NCBI GenBank assembly: GCA_021828225.1
Contig: JAKASH010000174.1
Coordinates: 1 to 6,506 of the forward strand
Length of the DNA stretch: 6,506 nt
Reading direction: 5' to 3'
From: Acidobacteriota bacterium
GTDB taxonomy: Bacteria > Acidobacteriota > Terriglobia > UBA7540
The translations under genes and the position numbers were made by a program. Positions 1 to 5,113 of the stretch are shown one piece after another. The stretch's first letter is position 1. Every line of letters starts with the position of its first letter. The notes beneath the pieces are model-generated. The model saw nothing but the letters and a program-made list of their open reading frames with translations, searched no databases and was not told the DNA's origin.

Positions 1-754
1 TGACCGTGTTCAGCAGAGTGCGGTGGACGGACTCCACGGCGGAGATTCGCTCTCCCACAAAGAGCATCCCGCTGATTCGCCCTGACCGGTCGCGCAGCGG
101 TTCATAAGCGGCCACATACCAATCGTTCACGACGAAGGCGGTTCCCCGGTAGGTATCACCCCGCAGGACCGCCGCCACAGCAGGATTAGGAGCCCCATCA
201 GGACCGACTGCAGGAATGTACGTTCCGATCCCGCGGTTACCGTCCGTCGCGGCCACGGTGGTCGCTACGCGCAGCATGTCGCCCGCCTCATCCATCCGTT
301 GGAAGACAGTGACTGCGCTGCCCACCAGGTAGGTGACTTCGTCAACGAAAGGAGAGGTCAGCTGAAAGCTTCGGTTCCGGGTCGCTGGTACGCCTCCGAT
401 CAGCATCTGGGGCAAGGTTACTTCCACCACCCCCTGAGTGAATTGATTTATAGCCTGCCAGCGTACCGTGCCACTGCCAGTAGCGATTCCGCCCTTCTGG
501 GCCAGGATCCTCCGGGCCACGGCGAGGTTCTGGTTTACTCGACGTTGCAACAAATCGTTGGCCGTTTCGCAGAGCCCATAGGAATCCTTGGCCGCCTGGT
601 CCACATTGGCTTCCGCCAGAGACATCATTTCCCGGGTCGCTTTTTGCGAGACGCTGCCCCGAAAGTGCAGCAGAAGCAGAAGCGGCACCACAATCGGCAG
701 GACCGCCGCCACGAGCGCAAGCCCATAGATCTTGTTCCTAAGCGAGATTCTCAC
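1..754 (-). CDS. Membrane sensor with Cache_3/Cache_2-type extracytoplasmic domain (5' part, cut by window edge)
   Basis: The first 251 residues are visible and the rest lies beyond the left edge. The start is GTG at 754-752, after GAGGAGG with a 4-nt spacer; the next Met (residue 43) falls after the membrane anchor, so GTG is preferred. Residues 9-29 form a hydrophobic helix, followed by a periplasmic helix (about 35-90) and an alpha/beta sensor domain. Residues 171-181 (DGNRGIGTYIP), 186-190 (DGAPN) and 202-236 (YRG, WYVAAYEPLRD, GRISGMLFVG) match the conserved pattern of the Cache_3-Cache_2 family common in methyl-accepting chemotaxis proteins. Such domains bind small extracellular ligands such as organic acids. 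A second Cache unit and then HAMP plus a signalling domain would be expected further on. Whether the output is chemotaxis, a histidine kinase or a cyclase cannot be told from this part. Confidence 0.85.
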   Translation of the reverse strand, partial: MRISLRNKIYGLALVAAVLPIVVPLLLLLHFRGSVSQKATREMMSLAEANVDQAAKDSYGLCETANDLLQRRVNQNLAVARRILAQKGGIATGSGTVRWQAINQFTQGVVEVTLPQMLIGGVPATRNRSFQLTSPFVDEVTYLVGSAVTVFQRMDEAGDMLRVATTVAATDGNRGIGTYIPAVGPDGAPNPAVAAVLRGDTYRGTAFVVNDWYVAAYEPLRDRSGRISGMLFVGERISAVESVHRTLLNTV

Positions 755-1269
755 GCTGCCTCCTCGGATATCCCGAGAACTTAATCGTTGTTGCCGGAGC
801 CATGGCGAAAGCGGGACAAGTCGGGATTCACGCGCCCGGCAAGTCGACCCTCGATCGTCCTTACCTTAAACTCTTTGAAGCTAATAATGGTCGCACTGAA
901 AAGCTGCGGCCACTTTGCTTGGAGGAGCTTCTGCTGGGATATGATTCGGATGTACAGATTGTAAAGCACTGTTTTTCTCCAATCCGCAGCATTGAAGCGC
1001 TCGAAAAGAAACAGACTTAAAAGCCTATATTCCCAGACTCGAAAGGTCCGGGATTGGCCAAGACTTACTCAACGCCCACGGCTCTCGCTTGCACCACGGT
1101 CGCATGGTTGAAAGTAAGACGCAGGAGCTACTGCCATGCTGAGTTGGAGCCAACGTTATCCTTCCTTCCTGAGTCAACCGGCCGCAACATTCTATGCTCT
1201 GTAAGGGTCCCCCCATCATGGCAGGCTCACCTTCTGTATGTCACCAATTCCAGCCACTTGACCGTGACC
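755..1269. other. Intergenic stretch without a convincing gene
   Basis: This 515-bp stretch lies between the end of the monooxygenase-fold gene and the start of the membrane sensor, both on the minus strand. Short open frames exist on both strands, but none has a recognisable family pattern together with a good ribosome binding site. The minus strand should carry the promoter and leader of the sensor gene; I found no clear -35/-10 pair or sigma-54 site. The only distinct structure is the hairpin at 1031-1053. Confidence 0.6.
1031..1053 (-). other. Hairpin, possible weak terminator
   Basis: Read on the minus strand, TCCCGGAC and GTCTGGGA form an 8-bp stem with a 7-nt loop; one pair is a G-U wobble. 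On the plus strand that pair becomes an A-C mismatch, so the structure favours minus-strand RNA. It lies about 220 nt after the monooxygenase-fold stop codon and is followed by a T-rich stretch without an immediate U-run. It could end that transcript or sit in the leader of the sensor gene. Confidence 0.35.
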
Positions 1270-1590
1270 TTAAGCCGCTTTGCGAACCGGAAGGGCCTCG
1301 ACTGTCGAATTTGTCACCTCGTAGCTGTGCACCTCCGGTTTCCCCTCCATGAACTTCTCCAGCGCTTTCATAATGTCGGCGTATCCTTTGCGGTGATACG
1401 CCTCCGCGTCTTCCCGGCGATGCCACAGGCTGATGCCAATCCCTTCTTTGTCATCACTAGAGATCAATGAGATCTGACCAGCGAATCCAGCGAACTTCTT
1501 CAGCTTGGGGAAAATTTCATTGTCGATGGCCCGTGTGTAACCCGCTCTGCTCCCCGGCTTTAGATTCAGTCGAGTAATTCTTGCAAACAT
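1270..1590 (-). CDS. Antibiotic biosynthesis monooxygenase (ABM)-fold protein
   Basis: This 106-residue protein has the shape of a single ABM domain of the dimeric alpha/beta-barrel superfamily: an N-terminal strand (FARITRLNLKPG, residues 2-13), a helix ending near FPKLKKFAGFAG (27-38), a strand with ISLISSDDKEGIGISLWHRREDAEAY (about 40-65), a second helix (66-84) and a last strand around VHSYEV (87-92). Members of this superfamily act as cofactor-free monooxygenases, heme-degrading enzymes or enzymes of unknown substrate. No residue here identifies the reaction. The start is secure: AAGGAGG (1605-1599) precedes ATG with an 8-nt spacer, and the wider match to the anti-Shine-Dalgarno sequence is broken only by one extra G. 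It is divergent from the cytosine deaminase gene and looks monocistronic. The tail after about residue 95 (VEALPVRKAA) is probably disordered. Confidence 0.8.
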   Translation of the reverse strand: MFARITRLNLKPGSRAGYTRAIDNEIFPKLKKFAGFAGQISLISSDDKEGIGISLWHRREDAEAYHRKGYADIMKALEKFMEGKPEVHSYEVTNSTVEALPVRKAA

Positions 1591-1659
1591 GGGATCACCC
1601 TCCTTTGTCAGACAGGGTTGTATCTACTATTAAACCTAATCCGGCCAGTGCCACATGCC

Positions 1660-1675
1660 TATGACCCGTATCACA
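1660..1675. promoter_or_regulatory. Possible CRP/FNR-family operator
   Basis: TATGACCCGTATCACA reads on the minus strand as TGTGA-N6-TCATA, one base from the CRP consensus TGTGA-N6-TCACA. A weak -10-like TTTAAT on the minus strand (1634-1629) would place the site centre roughly 42-46 bp upstream of a transcription start for the monooxygenase-fold gene, near a class II activator position. No good -35 hexamer is present, as would suit an activated promoter. This rests on one motif match and an uncertain promoter. Confidence 0.35.
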
Positions 1676-1682
1676 GCCTGAC

Positions 1683-1705
1683 GTGACGGTTTGCTGTCAC
1701 AAACC
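1683..1705. repeat. Two overlapping inverted repeats in the divergent control region
   Basis: GGTTTG (1688-1693) and CAAACC (1700-1705) form a perfect 6-bp dyad with a 6-bp spacer. GTGAC (1683-1687) and GTCAC (1696-1700) form a second dyad that overlaps it, so the two pairings exclude each other in a single strand. Placed between divergent genes, this is more likely a protein-binding site than a terminator, since no T-run follows on either side. Confidence 0.4.
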
Positions 1706-1713
1706 AGCGGCAC

Positions 1714-1737
1714 CGAAAACTGGCCCGGCCAGTTTCG
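1714..1737. repeat. Long near-perfect palindrome, candidate operator
   Basis: The left arm (1714-1725, CGAAAACTGGCC) and right arm (1727-1737, GGCCAGTTTCG) match except for one extra A in the left arm, around a single central C. It lies 74 bp upstream of the TATAAT box of the cytosine deaminase gene and 124 bp upstream of the monooxygenase-fold gene start. Length, symmetry and position suit a dimeric regulator acting on one or both genes. It lacks a T-run, so an intrinsic terminator is unlikely. Confidence 0.45.
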
Positions 1738-1810
1738 TAGCTTTGGGACAATCTGCAGGGATTTTTGAAGGTTTGAACCCCTTTTTCGATCTATGCCCGG
1801 CGGTATTGGA

Positions 1811-1816
1811 TATAAT
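1811..1816 (+). promoter_or_regulatory. Probable -10 box of the cytosine deaminase promoter
   Basis: A perfect TATAAT with a TG three bases upstream (almost the extended -10 form). No good -35 hexamer lies at 16-18 bp; the bases there are GATCTA. The transcription start would be near 1823, giving a leader of about 90 nt before the ATG at 1912. Weak -35 plus upstream dyads suggests an activated promoter. Confidence 0.5.
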
Positions 1817-1827
1817 GCGAACAGGGT

Positions 1828-1877
1828 GCCGCGCTCGCGGCCAAGATCCTGACTTTTGAGTCCTGCGGCCCGCGCAG
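1828..1877 (+). other. Structured 5' leader of the cytosine deaminase gene
   Basis: Three small hairpins follow one another in the predicted leader: GCCGC/GCGGC with loop GCTC (1828-1841), GACT/AGTC with loop TTTG (1851-1862) and CTGCG/CGCAG with loop GCCCG (1863-1877). The ribosome binding site follows at 1899-1904. No known riboswitch consensus is recognised. In G+C-rich DNA, stems this short can arise by chance. Confidence 0.35.
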
Positions 1878-1911
1878 ATTACTGGCCAGATAGAAGAGAG
1901 GAGGCCGTCTA

Positions 1912-2370
1912 ATGGACCCGTTCCTCGAGGCAGCAATCGAAGAAGCCCGGCAAGGCCGGCGGGAAGGTGGAATCCCGATCGGTTCGGTGATTGTTCACAG
2001 GGGCCGGATCATCGGCCGCGGCCATAACCGGCGAGTGCAGCAAGGCAGCGCGATTTTACACGGCGAAATGGACGCGCTGGAGAATGCCGGCCGAAGGCCG
2101 GCGGCCGTATACCGCGAATCGGTGCTCTACACCACTTTATCTCCGTGCTCGATGTGTAGCGGAGCGATCCTGCTGTACGGCATTCCGAAAGTGATTGTCG
2201 GCGAGAACAAGACGTTCCTGGGCGAAGAGGAACTCCTGCGATCGCGCGGCGTGACAGTCGAGGTTCTGCAGGAGCCATCCTGCATTCAACTGATGGAAGA
2301 ATTCATCGCCGCCGAACCCCAGCTCTGGAACGAGGACATCGGTCTTCCAGACACCCTGCCGACAGGTTGA
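1912..2370 (+). CDS. Cytosine deaminase, Fcy1-type (CDA superfamily)
   Basis: This 152-residue protein is predicted to deaminate cytosine to uracil in the cytoplasm for pyrimidine salvage. The zinc site of the cytidine-deaminase superfamily is complete: H50-G-E52 with E52 as proton shuttle, and PCSMC with C79 and C82. The surroundings follow yeast Fcy1 rather than tRNA deaminase TadA: GGIPIG (19-24), GRGHNRR with N39, QGSAILHGE (44-52), LENAGR (56-61), LYTTLSPC (72-79), YGIPKVIVGEN (89-99) and a C-terminal EDIG (141-144) whose Asp matches the substrate-contacting residue of the yeast enzyme. TadA has HAE where this protein has HGE. The length is close to the 158 residues of Fcy1. AGGAGG (1899-1904) lies 7 nt before ATG. 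Bacterial cytosine deaminase is more often the unrelated amidohydrolase CodA. A related base such as guanine or isocytosine remains possible as substrate. It is the only plus-strand gene here. Confidence 0.85.
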   Translation: MDPFLEAAIEEARQGRREGGIPIGSVIVHRGRIIGRGHNRRVQQGSAILHGEMDALENAGRRPAAVYRESVLYTTLSPCSMCSGAILLYGIPKVIVGENKTFLGEEELLRSRGVTVEVLQEPSCIQLMEEFIAAEPQLWNEDIGLPDTLPTG

Positions 2371-2415
2371 TGATGATCATCTCATTACGGTGAGGGGTCC
2401 GGCAACCGTTATGCG

Positions 2416-2448
2416 GGTGAGCGGCTGTCTCGACACGACAACCGCACC
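2416..2448. terminator. Hairpin between convergent genes, possible bidirectional terminator
   Basis: GCGGCTGTC (2421-2429) pairs with GACAACCGC (2437-2445) around a 7-nt loop with one mismatch, extended by GGT/ACC outside a small bulge. It sits between the stop codons of the cytosine deaminase (2370, plus) and the alcohol dehydrogenase (2527, minus), where a shared terminator would be expected. Neither side has a proper T-run, so efficient intrinsic termination is doubtful. Confidence 0.4.
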
Positions 2449-2526
2449 ATCCTTCTGATTCCAAACCCCAATATACTCGCCGTGATCCCCCACCCGATTC
2501 CCCCTTGCCATTAACCGATGGGCAGC

Positions 2527-3579
2527 CTACCACTGCGAGATGACGTTGAAGCCAACGGTGTTGTAGTTGGTCATGGAATCAAGCACCTGGCTCGCCTGCT
2601 CCACGGGCAGACAGCGAGTGACCAACCGTTTGGGGTTCAGCTTGCCACTGGCAACAAGCGCCAACAGGCCACGATAACTGGTTGTGGGGCAGCCCAGGCT
2701 GGGAATAAAACTGATCTCTTGCTGCAGCATCGCATCCACCGGAAGGGACAAAGTGCCTCGGTCCTTCGCACCGGTCAATCCGATCTGCAGGTGACGTCCT
2801 CCCTTGCGAATCGACTGCACCCCGGGAAGGGCGGTTTCCGAGACGCCCACGGCGTCCACCGCTACGTCGACACCTCCCTGGGTGATTTCGCGAATTTGTT
2901 CCACCGTGTTCTTCCCATGGGCGTCGGTCACCGCCGCCGCGCCTTCAGCCTTGGCCATGCGCAATTTCTGTTCGGAAAGGTCGACTGCGATGACCTGCGC
3001 GCCCAGGGCCGCGGCGATCTGTATTGCCGATAGCCCGACTCCGCCTACACCGAAAACCGCCACCCACTCCCCGGGTTGCAATTTCGCCCGATCGACCAGC
3101 GCGTGATAACTGGTCATGTAGCGGCATCCGAGGGCTGCCGCAGTGACAGCATCTACCTGATTGGGCAGGCGCACCAGGTTCGCATCGGCCGCGGGGATAA
3201 CGACCAGGTGGCCGTACCCGCCGTTAAAGTGCGTACCAATGACCCCGTGGGCAAGGCATATGTTGGAGCGCCCTGTCTGGCAGTATTCGCAGCGCCCGCA
3301 CGCCATATGAAAGGGCAATGTGACGCGATCGCCGGCGCGGAAGCTGCGGACGCCGGGGCCCACTGCCTCCACAACACCGGCCATTTCATGCCCCAACACG
3401 AGCGGCAGTTGGGGCTGGATGCCCACCCATGACCAGTCACCTTGCCAGATGTGCCAATCACTGCGACAGATGCCACACGCTTCTACCCGGACCAGCGCAT
3501 CATCGGGTCCCGGCACAGGATCCGGCAGGTCCATGATTTCGAGAGGTTTACGCAATTCCGTCATGACGGCTGCCTTCAT
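2527..3579 (-). CDS. Zinc-dependent alcohol dehydrogenase (medium-chain family, Zn_ADH6-like)
   Basis: This 350-residue cytoplasmic enzyme oxidises alcohols or reduces aldehydes with a nicotinamide cofactor. The N-terminal GroES-like domain holds the catalytic zinc ligands C38 (in CGICRSD, 35-41), H64 with E65 (GHE) and C152 (GCRYMTSYHA). The structural zinc lobe is complete with C94, C97, C100 and C108. The Rossmann domain has GVGGVG (177-182), and D200 at the end of the second strand favours NAD over NADP. The features CRSDWHIWQGDW (38-49), GCRYMTSYHALV (151-162) and KPGEWVAVFG-like LQPGEWVAVFG (167-177) match the Zn_ADH6 subgroup, whose natural substrates are mostly unknown. AGGAGGAGG ends about 8 nt before ATG. 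It lies 167 bp downstream of the glycerol-dehydrogenase-family gene on the same strand, so the two may be co-transcribed. All metal ligands are present, so it should be active. Confidence 0.9.
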   Translation of the reverse strand: MKAAVMTELRKPLEIMDLPDPVPGPDDALVRVEACGICRSDWHIWQGDWSWVGIQPQLPLVLGHEMAGVVEAVGPGVRSFRAGDRVTLPFHMACGRCEYCQTGRSNICLAHGVIGTHFNGGYGHLVVIPAADANLVRLPNQVDAVTAAALGCRYMTSYHALVDRAKLQPGEWVAVFGVGGVGLSAIQIAAALGAQVIAVDLSEQKLRMAKAEGAAAVTDAHGKNTVEQIREITQGGVDVAVDAVGVSETALPGVQSIRKGGRHLQIGLTGAKDRGTLSLPVDAMLQQEISFIPSLGCPTTSYRGLLALVASGKLNPKRLVTRCLPVEQASQVLDSMTNYNTVGFNVISQW

Positions 3580-3644
3580 GGCAAAATCCTCCTCCTAACT
3601 GGAAATTTATCTCTCCGATCAGTTCCGCCATCCTTTTTTCTCTC

Positions 3645-3665
3645 TCGCCGCCCTATGAGCGGCGA
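3645..3665. repeat. Perfect 7-bp hairpin between the dehydrogenase genes
   Basis: TCGCCGC (3645-3651) and GCGGCGA (3659-3665) form a perfect stem with a 7-nt loop. On the minus strand it is followed by GAGAGAAAAAA, a purine tract rather than a U-run, so it is not a standard terminator for the upstream glycerol dehydrogenase gene. It may be an operator, an RNA-stability element or a site that lowers expression of the downstream gene. Confidence 0.4.
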
Positions 3666-3669
3666 ATGA

Positions 3670-3690
3670 CGCAGGTCCTAGACCCCTGCG
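3670..3690. repeat. Second hairpin between the dehydrogenase genes
   Basis: On the minus strand CGCA/TGCG and GGTC/GACC stack into an 8-bp stem with a 2-nt GG bulge and a TAG loop; alternatively CGCAGG/CCTGCG pairs with a larger loop. It lies 4 bp from the hairpin at 3645-3665. No T-run follows on either strand. Confidence 0.35.
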
Positions 3691-3731
3691 ACGGTGGCCA
3701 CTGTCTCACTATGTTTTGCAGGCGTGCCGAG

Positions 3732-3743
3732 GACGACGTCGTC
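3732..3743. repeat. 12-bp perfect palindrome GACGACGTCGTC
   Basis: A fully symmetric 12-mer three bases past the stop codon of the glycerol-dehydrogenase-family gene. Without a loop it is more likely a DNA site than an RNA hairpin. It could be an operator for the zinc alcohol dehydrogenase gene, about 150 bp from that start codon, or chance. Confidence 0.3.
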
Positions 3744-3746
3744 AGC

Positions 3747-4865
3747 CTACCCTGGGCGCGTATGATTGTGGTGCCATTCGCGCCCCACCGCATCCGCCGC
3801 ACGGATGGCATCGGCCACCATTTCCGGAGTTACTTCAAAAGGCTCGTTGTGGATCGTTTCTCCTTTTGCCGTACTGCGGACGGCAATTCGATCCAGCATG
3901 TCCGGTGTCATATGATCGAGTCCAATTTCGGCCAGTGTGACCGGTAACCCTATCGAGGTTGAAAAGCGCAGCACTTCCTCCATGATCGAGTGAGGCTGGC
4001 CTTCCAGGACCAGTTGAACCAGGACACCAAGTGCCACCTTCTCGCCGTGAAGGTAGGCGCGAGTCTCCGGAACAGCAGTCAGGCCATTGTGAACGGCGTG
4101 CGCCGCTGCCAGTCCGGACGATTCGAAGCCGAGGCCGGAAAGGAGGGTGTTCGCTTCCACGAGACGCTCCAAACCTGCAGTTACGGACTTGGTTCGGAGT
4201 GCTGCCAGCGCGTCCGCTCCGTCTTCGAGAAGAGTGCGGTAGCACAACTGGGCCAGCGCCAGAGCGCTTCGAGTAGAGGCTCCGCCTCTCATGTTTCGGA
4301 CGCTGCCCTCCACACAGGTCTTTGCTTCAAACCACGTGGAGAGCGCGTCACCCATTCCGGCCACCAGCAGGCGGGCCGGACTCTGGGCAATTACCTGGGT
4401 ATCTACGAGGACTAAATCAGGATTCCTGCGGAAGAGTCGGCACTCGAGGAAGACGCCATCATCGGTGTAAATGATGGAGAGAGCGCTGCAAGGTGCGTCG
4501 CTCGAAGCGACTGTCGGACAACTCACTACTGGGAGGTTGAGATCCGCTGCCACTGCCCGGGCCGTATCAATCGCCTTGCCTCCGCCCGCGCCGACAATAA
4601 CTCTGGCTTGCTGCCGACAGGCCTCCGCCTTCACGCGCTCGATCTCGGCGATTGAGCATTCTCCTCCGAAATGAGTGACTTGATAGGCAAGCCCAGCCTC
4701 AGGGAGTGTCTGTGCCCAGGTTTCGGAAAGGAATGTAACGGCTGACCTGCTGGCAACGATCAACGCGGGTCCAACCAAGCCGAGAGCAACCATTTCCTGT
4801 CCGAGGAAGTGGGTGGCGTTCTTACCCTGGGTATAACGACTTGGCGAACAGAACACACTCAGCAT
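3747..4865 (-). CDS. gldA: Glycerol dehydrogenase family protein (iron/zinc-containing alcohol dehydrogenase superfamily)
   Basis: This 372-residue cytoplasmic enzyme is predicted to interconvert glycerol and dihydroxyacetone with NAD. The N-terminal domain has the dinucleotide-binding turn GAGGGKAIDTARA (92-104). D123 in PTVASSDAPCSALS (117-130) matches the substrate-binding Asp of Bacillus glycerol dehydrogenase. The metal ligands are all present: D173 in GMGDALSTWFEA (170-181), H256 in GLAAAHAVHNGLT (251-263) and H273 in YLHGEKVALG (271-280), nearly the same numbering as the Bacillus enzyme (D173, H256, H274). SPSRYTQGKNA (7-17) is also a typical family start. GGGAGGT precedes ATG with a spacer of about 6 nt. 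The strictness of the glycerol motifs makes another polyol dehydrogenase less likely, but substrates such as 1,2-propanediol or hydroxyacetone are possible. A zinc alcohol dehydrogenase follows on the same strand. No dihydroxyacetone kinase gene is visible. The leader upstream may be regulatory. Confidence 0.85.
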   Translation of the reverse strand: MLSVFCSPSRYTQGKNATHFLGQEMVALGLVGPALIVASRSAVTFLSETWAQTLPEAGLAYQVTHFGGECSIAEIERVKAEACRQQARVIVGAGGGKAIDTARAVAADLNLPVVSCPTVASSDAPCSALSIIYTDDGVFLECRLFRRNPDLVLVDTQVIAQSPARLLVAGMGDALSTWFEAKTCVEGSVRNMRGGASTRSALALAQLCYRTLLEDGADALAALRTKSVTAGLERLVEANTLLSGLGFESSGLAAAHAVHNGLTAVPETRAYLHGEKVALGVLVQLVLEGQPHSIMEEVLRFSTSIGLPVTLAEIGLDHMTPDMLDRIAVRSTAKGETIHNEPFEVTPEMVADAIRAADAVGREWHHNHTRPG

Positions 4866-4899
4866 CGCAACACCTCCCAGATGAAGTTAACTTTATGCC

Positions 4900-4925
4900 A
4901 AAACCACCTTTTCAGGTCAGGTTTT
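4900..4925 (-). promoter_or_regulatory. Hairpin with GAAA tetraloop in the leader of the glycerol dehydrogenase gene
   Basis: Read on the minus strand, AAAACC pairs with GGTTTT and, inside a 2-nt TG bulge, ACCT pairs with AGGT around a GAAA (GNRA) tetraloop. The stem ends in GGUUUU and lies 34 nt upstream of the ATG at 4865. It overlaps the end of a possible 7-codon ORF. It may be an attenuator or a transcript-protecting structure; the U-run is only four bases. Confidence 0.4.
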
Positions 4926-4940
4926 CCCGAGATTCGTCAT
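4917..4940 (-). CDS. Possible 7-codon leader peptide (MTNLGKT) upstream of the glycerol dehydrogenase gene
   Basis: ATG at 4940-4938 follows AGGAGG (4954-4949) with an ideal 8-nt spacer and reads seven codons to a TGA. The last codons (AAA ACC TGA) form the 5' arm of the hairpin at 4900-4925, so a ribosome on this ORF would open that hairpin. That geometry resembles translational or transcriptional attenuation. The peptide has no run of one amino acid that would show what is sensed. A strong Shine-Dalgarno before a tiny ORF could also be chance or a relic of a lost gene. Confidence 0.3.
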   Translation of the reverse strand: MTNLGKT

Positions 4941-5113
4941 TCCGAGCTCCTCCTGGAATCCGCAGATAGTCGATACCCGCTATCGCCCGCAAACGAAAAC
5001 CGGAAACCAGCTTATTTTCGCCGACTTTTCCGACACCTCCCCGTCCCCGTCTACTTGCTTTCCCCGAATATTTGACTGCCAGGGCGAGGCAATCACCTCT
5101 CCCCCTCGCATGC
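4941..5113. other. Upstream region of the glycerol dehydrogenase gene, no gene seen
   Basis: No open frame here has coding character. The minus strand should hold the promoter of the glycerol dehydrogenase gene, but no convincing -35/-10 pair was found. A small dyad, CGATA/TATCG with loop CCCGC, lies near 4970-4985. The plus strand at about 5025-5055 is pyrimidine-rich. Confidence 0.45.

Noticed and set aside
781..969. Possible 62-residue protein on the minus strand starting at GTG, with GGAG upstream, ending 26 bp before the membrane sensor gene
   Set aside because: The start is GTG with a weak binding site, the sequence matches no family I know, and the stretch is better read as the leader of the sensor gene. 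It cannot be excluded.
802..1020. Possible 72-residue protein on the plus strand
   Set aside because: No proper Shine-Dalgarno, no recognisable family, and it lies opposite the sensor leader.
1025..1219. Possible 64-residue protein on the minus strand downstream of the ABM-fold gene
   Set aside because: Only a poor ribosome binding site, Trp/Cys/Ser-rich composition without domain character, and it runs through the hairpin at 1031-1053.
1642..1656. TGGCAC on the minus strand looked like the -24 part of a sigma-54 promoter
   Set aside because: The -12 part is missing: at the required spacing the sequence reads GGAT rather than TTGC.
3645..3665. Intrinsic terminator for the glycerol dehydrogenase gene
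   Set aside because: The stem is good, but the sequence after it on the minus strand is purine-rich (GAGAGAAAAAA), with no U-run. The T-run lies on the wrong side for either direction.
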